Assembly: GCA_020352595.1 (NCBI GenBank)
Contig: CP070682.1
Coordinates: 1,963,602-1,977,547, forward strand
Source of the DNA: a bacterium
GTDB lineage: Bacteria > BMS3Abin14
Direction: 5' to 3'
DNA: 13,946 nucleotides
Shown here one piece after another: positions 1 through 6,802 of this stretch (positions within the stretch are counted from its first letter, which is position 1; the number at the start of each line of letters is the position of its first letter). The position numbers were made by a program, and so were the translations under genes. Under the pieces are notes generated by a model that had not been told where the DNA came from, did not search any database, and saw nothing but the letters and a program-made list of their open reading frames with translations.

Positions 1-614
1 CAGAGGAGGCCAAGTGGGAGGCTGTCGTCCTTCGCATAGAGGAGTGCCACGCCCAGGGAAGGCCGGTGCTGGCAGGAACGCGATCCGTGGCCGCCTCGGA
101 GCACCTCTCGGCCCTTCTGGAGGAGAGGGGCATCGGTCACCGGGTCCTCAATGCCCGGCAGGACGCCGAGGAGGCCGAGATCATCGCCCAGGCCGGCCAG
201 AAGGGCCAGGTCACGGTGGCCACCAACATGGCCGGCAGGGGGACCGACATCAAGCTGGGCCCCGGTGTGGCACAGCTTGGAGGCCTGCACGTCATCGCCA
301 CCGAGTACCACGATGCCAGGCGCATCGACCGCCAGCTCTTCGGACGCTGCGGTCGTCAGGGGGATCCGGGCAGCTATGAGATGATCGCCTCCCTCCAGGA
401 CCACTTCCTCAGGAGCTTCAGGGCCTCCCTCCTGGGAAGCGTGGCGTGGATGTCGGCCGGTGTCGACGGCTCCATGGGTCACGGGGTGAGGGACCTGTTC
501 GCTGCCAGTGCCCAGCGGCGGGCCCAGAAGAAATACTCGGCCGTGCGCCGGGAACTTCTGCGCTTCGACGAGTCCCTGGAGTCGGCCATGGCCTTTTCCG
601 GCAAAGGGGAGTAG
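1..614 (+). CDS. SecA-like preprotein translocase ATPase, C-terminal part (5' end outside window)
   Basis: The reading frame is open from base 3 and enters from outside the window, so about 203 C-terminal residues are visible. They hold the second helicase motor of SecA: the [18 protein letters not shown] stretch, motif V ([13 protein letters not shown]) and the arginine-finger motif VI ([19 protein letters not shown]). SecA couples ATP hydrolysis to pushing unfolded preproteins through SecYEG. Housekeeping SecA carries roughly 200 or more further residues after motif VI (helical scaffold and wing domain, then often a zinc-binding tail). Here only about 80 residues follow and no Cys-rich tail is present. 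LFGRCGRQ replaces the usual LRGRSGRQ. This looks like a shortened SecA paralogue rather than the essential SecA. The family is certain; the specific role is unknown. The next gene is convergent. Confidence 0.85.
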   Translation, partial: EEAKWEAVVLRIEECHAQGRPVLAGTRSVAASEHLSALLEERGIGHRVLNARQDAEEAEIIAQAGQKGQVTVATNMAGRGTDIKLGPGVAQLGGLHVIATEYHDARRIDRQLFGRCGRQGDPGSYEMIASLQDHFLRSFRASLLGSVAWMSAGVDGSMGHGVRDLFAASAQRRAQKKYSAVRRELLRFDESLESAMAFSGKGE

Positions 615-634
615 CGTCGCGCCCCTGAGCTCAC

Positions 635-883
635 CCTGACGCGGCGACGCGGGGACGCGGAGAGTTACCGTTATCCTTCTGGAAGAGTTAGATCCTGCCC
701 ACGTAGAGCATTAAACTCCTTGAAAAAATAGAATTGTTGGCTCTTTTCTGTGTCCTCTGTGATCTCTGTGGTGACAGCTCTGAATGATGTCGGGGCGACA
801 CGGTTCAGGTGTGCATGAACCGGATGAACCGGATTTTCAAAGACCCGGGATCTGTCCCCGCGTCTGCGTGTCACCGCGTCAGG
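635..883. repeat. Intergenic repeat element with imperfect 26-bp inverted ends
   Basis: Bases 635-660 and the reverse complement of 858-883 match at about 22 of 26 positions by hand alignment; both are built from GACGCGG units. Between them lie a simple phrase repeat at 741-779 (CTGTGTCC, CTCTGTGA, TCTCTGTGGTGA) and a direct repeat GAACCGGAT at 816-833. A further GACGCGGGGA-type unit lies just outside the right end at about 896-918. No transposase or credible gene is inside. It resembles a non-autonomous, miniature intergenic element. The right end overlaps the last codons and stop of the minus-strand methyltransferase gene. No clear target-site duplication was identified. Confidence 0.55.
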
Positions 884-1629
884 CGCCTCTTTTCCTGATC
901 CCCGCGTCCCCGTGTCGGCTCTTTCTCCCCCACGTGCAGATACGCGATGCCGAAGGTCAGGGAACGGCACCTGACGTTGGACAGGCCCGCCTCGAGCATC
1001 TCGCGGACCAGGAGTCCGGGGTCGGGGAAGGCGTCCACGGATCTGGGCAGGTAGCTGTAGGCCGCAGCGTCGCCGGAGATGATGCCGCCGGCAAAAGGCA
1101 TGATCCGGTGGAAATAGAACCGGAACAGGGGGCCGATGAGGGGGCGCTGCACCGGAGAGAACTCGAGCACCACGACCCTGCCCCCCGGCCGGAGAGCGCG
1201 GACCATCTCCCTGAGGGCGGCCACCCGGTCCGAGAGGTTCCGCAGGCCGAAGGCGATGGTCACCGCGTCGAAGGCGCCGTCCCTGACGGGCAGCGCGAAG
1301 GCGTCGCCGGCGGCCAGGCTGACGCTGCGCGCCCCCTTCCCCGCCAGTTTTCCGGCCGCGATCCTGAGCATGGGAAGGGTGAAATCCAGGCCGAGGATGC
1401 GCCGGTCTTCCGGAAACGAGGCCCTGAGGGCGAGGGGCACATCACCCGTGCCCGTGGCCACGTCCAGAACGGGCAGCCGGCCTTCCCGGGGGATCTCGGA
1501 GGCCAGCTCCCTGCGCCACCTCACGTCCGTCCCGAGGCTGAAAAGCCTGTTGAGAAGGTCGTAGCGGCCGGCTATGGCCGAGAACATGCGGCGCACGGCG
1601 GGGGATCCGGATGGCGGCATCTGGCCCAA
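871..1629 (-). CDS. ubiE: UbiE/MenG-type demethylmenaquinone / polyprenyl-benzoquinol C-methyltransferase
   Basis: This enzyme transfers a methyl group from S-adenosylmethionine to the quinone ring late in menaquinone (or ubiquinone) synthesis, on the inner face of the membrane. With a TTG start at 1629 the product is 252 aa, the usual family length. Seen: the first UbiE signature (MFSAIAGRYDLLNR, residues 15-28, followed by SLGTDVRW), the SAM-binding DVATGTGD at 56-63, FGLRNLSD in the middle, and the second signature around SGDAAAYSYLPRSV. The TTG is chosen because AGGAGG at 1637-1642 (minus strand) lies 7 bases upstream; an ATG at 1620 is 16 bases away and an upstream GTG at 1677 has no good site. 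The last 15 or so residues (after YLHVGEKE) are rich in R, G, D and K, absent from the family, and encoded by the right end of the neighbouring repeat element. Confidence 0.93.
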   Translation of the reverse strand: MGQMPPSGSPAVRRMFSAIAGRYDLLNRLFSLGTDVRWRRELASEIPREGRLPVLDVATGTGDVPLALRASFPEDRRILGLDFTLPMLRIAAGKLAGKGARSVSLAAGDAFALPVRDGAFDAVTIAFGLRNLSDRVAALREMVRALRPGGRVVVLEFSPVQRPLIGPLFRFYFHRIMPFAGGIISGDAAAYSYLPRSVDAFPDPGLLVREMLEAGLSNVRCRSLTFGIAYLHVGEKEPTRGRGDQEKRRLTR

Positions 1630-1672
1630 GAATTGTCCTCCTGTCGGTTGGCCGGTGAACGGACAGTCCCGG

Positions 1673-1701
1673 ACCATAGCGGAAAAGGCGAAAAATGGAA
1701 A
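1673..1701 (-). promoter_or_regulatory. Candidate sigma-70 promoter for ubiE
   Basis: On the minus strand, TTTCCA (1696-1701) is followed after 17 bases by TATGGT (1673-1678). Each hexamer matches the consensus at four of six positions. It would start transcription about 35 bases before the TTG start of the methyltransferase. The gene is 140 bases downstream of the HD-GYP gene and could also be read from it. Confidence 0.35.
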
Positions 1702-1769
1702 GGCTGCGGCAGGGCTGAGGAGGGGGAGCGGGACCGGGGGAGGGGACCGCGGCGGCGCTCCGGATCCGG

Positions 1770-3992
1770 CTATTCCTCCAGCATCTTCAGGAACTCTTCG
1801 GTGATGGCGCCGTCCCAGAGTCCCTTCTCAGCCTCCGATCGCAGGATCTGCCCGGATTCCTCCGGGCTGAAGGCCGGACGGTAGGGCCGGCGGCGGGTCA
1901 GGGTGTCGTAAACGTCCACCACCGAGACGATGCGGGCGATGAGGGGGATCTTCTCCCCCCGGAGACCCTCCGGGTAGCCCTCCCCGTCCATCCGCTCGTG
2001 GTGGTGCTTGATGATGGGAAGGGCGCTGTCGAGCATGGAGAAGGCCCTGCAGAGGTCGTAGCCCAGCCTCGCGTGGGATTTGACGATGGTGAACTCCTCG
2101 GCGGAGAGCATCCCCTCCTTGGTGATGATCCTGCCGGGCATGAAGATCTTTCCAACGTCGTGCAGGAGGCCGCCCCACCGCAGCGCTTCGATCTGATCCT
2201 TCTTCAGGCCGAGCCTGGCCCCCAGGGCCACGGCCCAGTTGGAGACCTGCTGCCCGTGTCCCTGCACGTCCGTGTCCCCCTCCTCCAGCAGCCGTATAAG
2301 CCTCTTGAGGAACTGCTCCACCTCTTCGCTGCCCGACCTGAGCAGCGCCATGTCCAGGGAGTTTCTCACCCTGTGCAGGAAGTACTCGTCGCTCACTCCC
2401 GGGGGGATGTAGTCGGCGGTGTCAGGGATGGAGGATGAGGGCATCTCCCGGCCCGGACCCGTGTACTTGATGAGGATGGGGACGTGGCGGCGGGCCAGAT
2501 ACGGCACCAAGCGGTCCATCATCTCCGGTATCATCTCCAGGTCCCCCTGGAGGACCACCAGGTTGGCCTTGATCCTTCCCGAGACTCTGCCCTCCTCCAG
2601 GGCAACGGTCTGCACTTCGTCGAAACCGTGGCTGCGAAGGAACTGGGCGATGCCTTCGCCCGTGGTCCCGTTCCCCGCCACCACGATCCTGTGCCCGGCC
2701 GCGCCCGGGTCGGGGACCCTGGCTGCACGGTGGGGCCTCGCGCTGAGGGCTTCCTGGATGTCGCCCACATCCCACCCCTCCTCACCGATGGAGACCGTGA
2801 CCATGCGCATCTCCCAGGGGGGCACGCCCATCTCCTCCGCCCTTGCCGAGATCCGGGAAAGGGCGATCTGCGCCCTGCTGGCGGGCGTCTCCGGCAGGAT
2901 GAGGCTCAGATCCGTCTCTCCCGTGATGAAGTCCAGGTCGAAGTTCCTGAGGATGGAGCGGATCTCACCGGCGATCTTCAGGAAGTTTTCCTCGCTGGCG
3001 ATCCGGATCCTCGCGATGGTAAAGGGCAGCTGGGCTCTCTGGGACCAGTTGACCATTTCCGGGTAAACGAAGCGGAAGAACTCCTGCCTGGGGATCCCCG
3101 TGGAGGAGTCCGTGTAACCGTGGCGGTTGAGGAGCTGGTTGTTGCCGAGCAGTTTCTGGTGCCCGGCGTTGCGGTCCAGCAGCCGGCGGACCCGCGTGAC
3201 CACCTCGATGGTGTTCACCGGTTTGACGAGATAGTCGTCGGGCCCCGACTCCATGCCCATGATCCTGTTGTCCAGTTCGGGAACGGCGGTGAGCATGAGG
3301 AGGGGGATGTATCTCGTCTCGGCCTGCTTCTTGAGATACCGGCAAAGCTCCAGCCCGTCCAGGTCCGGAAAGAGGAGGTCCACGATGACGAGTTGAGGCG
3401 TCTGCCGCTGCACGTGCCAGAGCGCCTCGGAGGGGTTGAGGGTCCTGATGACCTGGCAGGGCATCTGCTCGAGAAGGCGGCTGATGTTCTCCCTCTCGCC
3501 GGTCTCGTCCTCAACCAGCAGCACTCTGGGGGGCCTTTCGTTCACCGTGAAGGGCCTGATCCCCTTCGTGCTGAGGAAATTTTCCTGGATGCGGATCTGG
3601 CTGAGCAGCTGGCGGTTGCGAAGCAGGGAACGGACGCGGGCGATAAGCTCCAGGGATTTGACGGGCCTCATGAGGGTGTCGTCAAGACCGTCCCTGAGGT
3701 TTCCCGGCGGGGTCTCCTCGTCGCTGTCCATGACGTAAAGGACGGGCAGGGGGGCGGCCTCCTCCAGCCTGTCCATGAGCTCCCTGAGGGGACCGTTGTC
3801 CTCGGCCACCTGCTTTCTCTCCATGATGATGATGTGGGGAACGCCGTCGGCAAGCCGGCGAAGGGCTTCCGAGGCGTCGTGGAAGGCGGTGACGTTGTAG
3901 TCCGCTCCCAGGAGCTGGGCCCTGAGGACGACCCTCTCGTTGTTGGCCGAGGTTATGATGTAGACGAGAGGTTTCCAGGACATGGGCATCAT
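1770..3992 (-). CDS. Multi-receiver HD-GYP cyclic-di-GMP phosphodiesterase (REC-like/REC/degenerate GGDEF/REC-like/HD-GYP)
   Basis: A 740-aa cytoplasmic signalling protein. Residues 8-125 form a receiver-like fold with Glu58 where the phospho-acceptor Asp should be. Residues 155-275 are a canonical receiver (acidic pocket E161/D162, acceptor D205, K257). Residues about 290-410 resemble a GGDEF domain but carry GETDL (358-362) in place of GGDEF, so cyclase activity is unlikely. Residues 433-553 resemble a third receiver with Gln482 at the acceptor position. Residues 555-740 are an HD-GYP domain with the expected metal ligands and signature: H579, HD 611-612, H640, HHERMDGEGYP 664-674, D693. 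It probably hydrolyses c-di-GMP under control of phosphorylation at D205. Possible ATG starts are 3992, 3989 and 3983; none has a strong ribosome site, and a GGA 8 bases before 3983 favours the last slightly. The upstream neighbour encodes a diguanylate cyclase. Confidence 0.92.
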   Translation of the reverse strand: MMPMSWKPLVYIITSANNERVVLRAQLLGADYNVTAFHDASEALRRLADGVPHIIIMERKQVAEDNGPLRELMDRLEEAAPLPVLYVMDSDEETPPGNLRDGLDDTLMRPVKSLELIARVRSLLRNRQLLSQIRIQENFLSTKGIRPFTVNERPPRVLLVEDETGERENISRLLEQMPCQVIRTLNPSEALWHVQRQTPQLVIVDLLFPDLDGLELCRYLKKQAETRYIPLLMLTAVPELDNRIMGMESGPDDYLVKPVNTIEVVTRVRRLLDRNAGHQKLLGNNQLLNRHGYTDSSTGIPRQEFFRFVYPEMVNWSQRAQLPFTIARIRIASEENFLKIAGEIRSILRNFDLDFITGETDLSLILPETPASRAQIALSRISARAEEMGVPPWEMRMVTVSIGEEGWDVGDIQEALSARPHRAARVPDPGAAGHRIVVAGNGTTGEGIAQFLRSHGFDEVQTVALEEGRVSGRIKANLVVLQGDLEMIPEMMDRLVPYLARRHVPILIKYTGPGREMPSSSIPDTADYIPPGVSDEYFLHRVRNSLDMALLRSGSEEVEQFLKRLIRLLEEGDTDVQGHGQQVSNWAVALGARLGLKKDQIEALRWGGLLHDVGKIFMPGRIITKEGMLSAEEFTIVKSHARLGYDLCRAFSMLDSALPIIKHHHERMDGEGYPEGLRGEKIPLIARIVSVVDVYDTLTRRRPYRPAFSPEESGQILRSEAEKGLWDGAITEEFLKMLEE

Positions 3993-4007
3993 CCGTGCTC
4001 TTGAGCC

Positions 4008-4013
4008 ATTATA
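4008..4013 (-). promoter_or_regulatory. Candidate -10 box for the HD-GYP gene
   Basis: A perfect TATAAT reads on the minus strand at 4008-4013, only 15-25 bases before the possible start codons. The -35 region is poor (TGGCGA at 4032-4037 with an 18-base spacer). If used, the mRNA leader would be very short, which would favour the ATG at 3983 over that at 3992. Confidence 0.4.
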
Positions 4014-4080
4014 GACTCAACGGGCCGGGCCTCGCCACAGGGACGGTGCTCGAAATTCGACCCGGCAGAGTTCGGAGCGC

Positions 4081-4113
4081 AAAAAAACTCCTCGCATGGC
4101 ATCGTTCCATGCG
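4081..4113 (-). terminator. Rho-independent-like hairpin upstream of the HD-GYP gene
   Basis: On the minus strand a perfect 7-bp stem CGCATGG/CCATGCG with a 7-base loop (4093-4113) is followed five bases later by seven T residues (4081-4087). A second hairpin at 4111-4128 (GCGCC...GGCGC with inner CC/GG) shares the three bases GCG with the first, so both cannot form fully. The simple reading is termination of transcription coming from the GAF-GGDEF gene. An attenuator in the leader of the HD-GYP gene is possible if the promoter at 4209-4238 is used. Confidence 0.45.
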
Positions 4114-4208
4114 CCTCCCCATGGGGCGCTGCCCACTCCACCCGGGCCAGAGAGATCGTGAGGGAATCAGAAAGGAGGGAACATGACTTCTCAAACTGGC
4201 TTGGATAA

Positions 4209-4238
4209 AGGGTAGCGCTCTCCTGTCATATTTGTCAA
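4209..4238 (-). promoter_or_regulatory. Candidate distal promoter upstream of the HD-GYP gene
   Basis: On the minus strand a perfect TTGACA (4233-4238) is followed after 18 bases by TACCCT (4209-4214), which has only three consensus matches. The 377-base gap between the two signalling genes (3993-4369) holds this site, the hairpins at 4081-4128, the TATAAT at 4008 and a phrase repeat at 4329-4364. No convincing gene is seen in it. An 11-base sequence GGATAAAGGGT occurs twice exactly 100 bases apart (4203 and 4303). Confidence 0.25.
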
Positions 4239-4328
4239 GATGATTCGAAAAGGTGCTCATTTTAGCAGAAATGTCAAAAATTAGTTAGGTGGGAAAGGGA
4301 AAGGATAAAGGGTGAAGCTTTAAGGATC

Positions 4329-4364
4329 CTGGGCTCTGAACTCTCAACCCTGGACTCTGGACTT
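4329..4364. repeat. Degenerate phrase repeat next to the GAF-GGDEF stop codon
   Basis: A run of near-repeated words (GGGCTCTGAACTCTCAACC, CTGGACTCTGGACTTT) lies within six bases of the stop codon of the minus-strand GAF-GGDEF gene. It has no coding character and no stable hairpin. It is comparable in style, though not in sequence, to the phrase repeats at 741-779 and 12263-12472. Confidence 0.4.
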
Positions 4365-4369
4365 TCCTT

Positions 4370-5371
4370 TCACGACACCGTGATGAGGTTCTTGCCCCCG
4401 TCCTTGCTGCGGTACATGGACACGTCGGCGCTCTGCAGCAGCCCCTTGAGGTCGGAGGCGTCCTCGGGGAAGGAGGCGATGCCGAAGCTGGCCGTGACGC
4501 GCACGTTGTGCCCCTCCTCCTTGAGGAAACCGGAGCGGGCGATGGATTTCCTGATCCCCTCGACCATCCGCAGCGCCTGCTCCTTGCCGGTCCCCGGCAG
4601 CACGATGACATACTCGTCGCCCCCGTACCGGACGAGGAAATCGTCCTCTCCGAGATGCTCCCCGATGACCTGGGCCACTTCCCTGAGCACCTTGCTGCCC
4701 ATGGGGTGTCCGAAGGTATCCACGATCCTCTTGAAGTTGTCCATGTCGAGGAAGACCAGCGACGTCATCCTGCCCGAGGCGATGAGCCTCTCCAGCTCCT
4801 GGTGGAGGAACCGGCTGTTGTAGAAGCCGGACACGTCGTCCGTCACCACGAGCTTCTCGATCTTTTCATGGTTGGCCGCGTTGTTTATGGCGATGGCCAC
4901 GAAGTCGGAGAGGATCTGGAGGATGGGCAGGAAGGGCTTCTCGAAGAGCTGCTGGTTCTCCGGGTTGACGATCTGCAGGACTCCGATGACCCGCCCCCCC
5001 AGCTTCAGGGGAAGGGTGATGAGGGAGTGGGTTTTAAAGCCCGTCCTGCTGTCGAACCTCCCGTCGAAATGGGGTTCGCTGCCCGCGTCCGGGACGAGGA
5101 CTGGCTCGCCCGTCTCGGCCACCATGCCGGCGAGACCCTGGCCCACCTTGAGGTGGAGGCCCTCCAGGCTGCGCCCCTTGAGACCCACCACCACCTCGAA
5201 CCTCAGTTCCTCCTTCTCCTCGTCCACGATGTAGAGGGTCCAGTTCATGGCCCGGATGAGCTGGCTCAGGCGGTTGAGGATGATCCTGAGGATCTCCTCC
5301 CGGTCGAGGGTGGAGGTGACGGCCTTTCCCAGTTCGACGCAGGCCATGAGCTGTCTCGTGAGGTCGTCCAT
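4370..5371 (-). CDS. GAF-GGDEF diguanylate cyclase
   Basis: A 333-aa soluble protein expected to make cyclic-di-GMP from two GTP. Residues about 20-160 are a GAF sensor domain (DREEILRIILNRLSQLI at its start, GLAGMVAETGEPVLVPD in the middle, GGRVIGVLQIVNP near the end). Residues about 170-333 are a GGDEF domain opening with TDDVSGFYNSRFL and carrying the active-site motif GGDEY at 250-254, so catalysis is plausible. The RxxD product-inhibition site normally five residues upstream is absent (GEDD there), suggesting no classical allosteric feedback. The ATG at 5371 is chosen because GGAGG sits five bases upstream. An in-frame ATG at 5425 lies almost at the predicted transcription start. The next gene downstream on the same strand encodes the HD-GYP phosphodiesterase. 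The ligand of the GAF domain cannot be told. Confidence 0.93.
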   Translation of the reverse strand: MDDLTRQLMACVELGKAVTSTLDREEILRIILNRLSQLIRAMNWTLYIVDEEKEELRFEVVVGLKGRSLEGLHLKVGQGLAGMVAETGEPVLVPDAGSEPHFDGRFDSRTGFKTHSLITLPLKLGGRVIGVLQIVNPENQQLFEKPFLPILQILSDFVAIAINNAANHEKIEKLVVTDDVSGFYNSRFLHQELERLIASGRMTSLVFLDMDNFKRIVDTFGHPMGSKVLREVAQVIGEHLGEDDFLVRYGGDEYVIVLPGTGKEQALRMVEGIRKSIARSGFLKEEGHNVRVTASFGIASFPEDASDLKGLLQSADVSMYRSKDGGKNLITVS

Positions 5372-5436
5372 CGGATCCTCCGGGAAACGCTGGCTGGAGG
5401 CGGGAAGGCCGGCTGCCCTCCCCACCCAAGGTCGAA

Positions 5437-5464
5437 AGTATCCTTACAACGTGGGGGGTGTCAA
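5437..5464 (-). promoter_or_regulatory. Candidate sigma-70 promoter for the GAF-GGDEF gene
   Basis: On the minus strand a perfect TTGACA (5459-5464) is followed after 16 bases by GATACT (5437-5442, four of six matches); TACTTT at an 18-base spacing is an alternative. The start of transcription would lie near 5430, giving a leader of about 60 bases to the ATG at 5371. Confidence 0.5.
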
Positions 5465-5620
5465 GGAAGCAGTCCCAGGCCTGGGCCCGGAAGACAGCCG
5501 GGCGGCGGATAGGGTAGACTGGAGCTGTACGCGATGCCTTCCCGGCTGGGACACCACACGCCTGCCGATGGCGGGCCTGGGGGGAGGCGATTGGGGACTG
5601 TCGGCGAGGAGGTGAAGACC

Positions 5621-5902
5621 ATGAAGAAGATGTGCGCGTTATTTCTTTTCCTCACGGTGGCCGCGGGCACGGTGGCGCTGCCCCGCGCGGCACCTGCCCA
5701 GGGGACCCGCGAGGTGAGCGTGGTGGCCCTGGATTCCGAAACCTTCGTCACTGTCCAGCAGACGGGGACGGGCGAGAGCATCTCCCTGTTCAGGATCAGG
5801 AGCGGTCGCATCGTCCTTGTGGACACGGTGTTCAGCAGCGGGGCGCGGGATCCTGATCTCCCCAAGCGCTACCTGCACCACCAGGAGGTGGAAAACAGGT
5901 GA
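5621..5902 (+). CDS. Small secreted protein of unknown function
   Basis: The 93-aa product starts with a typical Sec signal peptide: MKKM, a hydrophobic core (LFLFLTVAAGTVAL) and a likely cleavage after APA near residue 26-27. The mature part is about 66 residues, begins as a short beta-rich stretch (REVSVVALDSETFVTVQQTG, then ISLFRIRSGRIVLVDTVF) and ends in a charged tail (PDLPKRYLHHQEVENR). The stretch resembles a protein reporting or binding a value, but no family is recognised. The ATG at 5621 is set by AGGAGGT at 5607-5613, seven bases upstream; longer in-frame starts have no such site. It is divergent from the GAF-GGDEF gene and convergent with apt, so it is probably transcribed alone. 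Confidence 0.8.
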   Translation: MKKMCALFLFLTVAAGTVALPRAAPAQGTREVSVVALDSETFVTVQQTGTGESISLFRIRSGRIVLVDTVFSSGARDPDLPKRYLHHQEVENR

Positions 5903-5954
5903 CCCCGGACGTCACCGGGAGGGTTTACGCTGGGCCCTGCGGGACCGGTAAGCC

Positions 5955-5972
5955 GGGAAACGGTTTCCCTTA
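5955..5972 (+). terminator. Possible terminator hairpin between the small secreted protein gene and apt
   Basis: GGGAAAC (5955-5961) and GTTTCCC (5963-5969) form an inverted repeat that can fold as a 5-bp GGGAA/TTCCC stem, followed by TTATT. It lies in the convergent gap and touches the apt stop codon. A second short stem, CCCGG/CCGGG, lies at about 5905-5920. Both are modest in strength. Confidence 0.35.
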
Positions 5973-6503
5973 TTCGCCCTCGAACTCGGTGAGGAAGAAC
6001 ACCTTGTAGCCTTTTTCGGTGAGCTTCTTGCGTCCCCCCACGTCGGGGAGGTCCACCACGAAGGCGATCTCCTGGACGACACCGCCGAGCTTCTCCACCA
6101 GGATGGCGGAGGCCAGGGCCGTCCCTCCTGTGGCGAGGAGGTCATCCACGAGGATCACGCGGTCTCCCTTGGAGATGGCGTCCTTGTGGATCTCCACGAC
6201 GTCCGTGCCGTACTCGAGGGTGTACTCCTCCCGTTCCGTCTCGCCGGGAAGCTTTCCCCTCTTGCGGATGGGCACGAACCCCTTGCCGAGCACGTAGGAG
6301 AGGGCGCCGCCGATGATGAAGCCCCTGGACTCGATACCCACGATGGTGTCGAACTGCACATTGCCGGAAACATAGTGCTGGGCGAGGCTGTCGATGACGA
6401 GGCGAAAACCCACGGCGTCCTTGAGAAGGGTGGTGATGTCGCGGAACATGATCCCCGCCTTGGGGTAGTCCGGGATGGTCCTGATCCTGGATTTGATGGG
6501 CAC
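5970..6503 (-). CDS. apt: Adenine phosphoribosyltransferase
   Basis: Apt salvages adenine by joining it to PRPP to give AMP and pyrophosphate in the cytosol. The 177-aa product has the family length and matches along its whole extent: the N-terminal IRTIPDYPKAGIMFRDIT, the base-binding GIESRGFIIG (56-65), the flexible loop with RKRGKLPGETEREEY (80-94) and the PRPP-binding VILVDDLLATGGT (116-128). The start is GTG at 6503, preceded by an AAGGAGAGG site at a suitable distance; the residues after it (PIKSRIRTIP) align with normal Apt N-termini. It has its own strong promoter just upstream and is probably monocistronic. Confidence 0.97.
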   Translation of the reverse strand: MPIKSRIRTIPDYPKAGIMFRDITTLLKDAVGFRLVIDSLAQHYVSGNVQFDTIVGIESRGFIIGGALSYVLGKGFVPIRKRGKLPGETEREEYTLEYGTDVVEIHKDAISKGDRVILVDDLLATGGTALASAILVEKLGGVVQEIAFVVDLPDVGGRKKLTEKGYKVFFLTEFEGE

Positions 6504-6541
6504 GGTGTCCTCTCCTTTTCAGGGCGGTTAAAAGGGAAAAA

Positions 6542-6569
6542 ATTATAGCACATCACGAAAGGCGTTAAA
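6542..6569 (-). promoter_or_regulatory. apt promoter with extended -10
   Basis: On the minus strand a perfect TATAAT (6542-6547) is preceded by TGC, giving the extended -10 form TGnTATAAT. A weak -35 TTTAAC (6564-6569) lies 16 bases upstream. Transcription would start near 6535, about 30 bases before the GTG start. Confidence 0.65.
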
Positions 6570-6715
6570 GGGGGCGGATGGGAAAAAGGCACCAGTGTGC
6601 CGCCGCCTACATGGGCTCAAGGGGCCCGCGCCGGGTGTCTGAAAAGGGGCTTTTCGCGGCCTCTGCATTGGGATATCCTCCTCTTCGTGCGGTTGTGGTA
6701 CCCTCAGGAGGGGAC

Positions 6716-6802
6716 ATGCAACGCCTTCGCGAGACCCCTCCCCGCTGCCGTCCTGGAGCGGTGAGGGGATCTGTTGTTGAGAAAGGGGCCCCAGGAGCGT
6801 GA
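6716..6802 (+). CDS. Short leader ORF overlapping the ktrB start (28 aa)
   Basis: An ATG at 6716 follows AGGAGGGG (6706-6713), the best ribosome site in this gap, and opens a 28-codon frame (MQRLRETPPRCRPGAVRGSV...). Its TGA at 6800-6802 overlaps the GTG at 6799 in the sequence GTGA, the arrangement typical of translational coupling. The peptide is rich in Arg and Pro and matches no family I recognise. It may be a leader peptide that delivers ribosomes to ktrB, or a chance ORF. No clear promoter was found in the 200 bases before it. Confidence 0.4.
   Translation: MQRLRETPPRCRPGAVRGSVVEKGAPGA

Noticed and set aside
2484..4004. A long open frame on the plus strand opposite the HD-GYP gene (about 500 codons)
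   Set aside because: It mirrors the codon pattern of the real gene in GC-rich DNA, has low-complexity composition rich in His, Asp, Gly and Pro, and no domain. Similar frames opposite ubiE (784-1884) and the GAF-GGDEF gene (4508-5512) were dropped for the same reason.
4183..4215. A 10-codon plus-strand ORF after a strong AGGAGG site
   Set aside because: The ribosome site is good but the peptide is tiny, has no downstream plus-strand gene and no promoter, and lies in the leader of a minus-strand gene.
4201..4313. Direct repeat GGATAAAGGGT exactly 100 bases apart as a regulatory site pair
   Set aside because: Only two copies, in an AT-richer stretch, with no symmetry or relation to a good promoter; likely chance.
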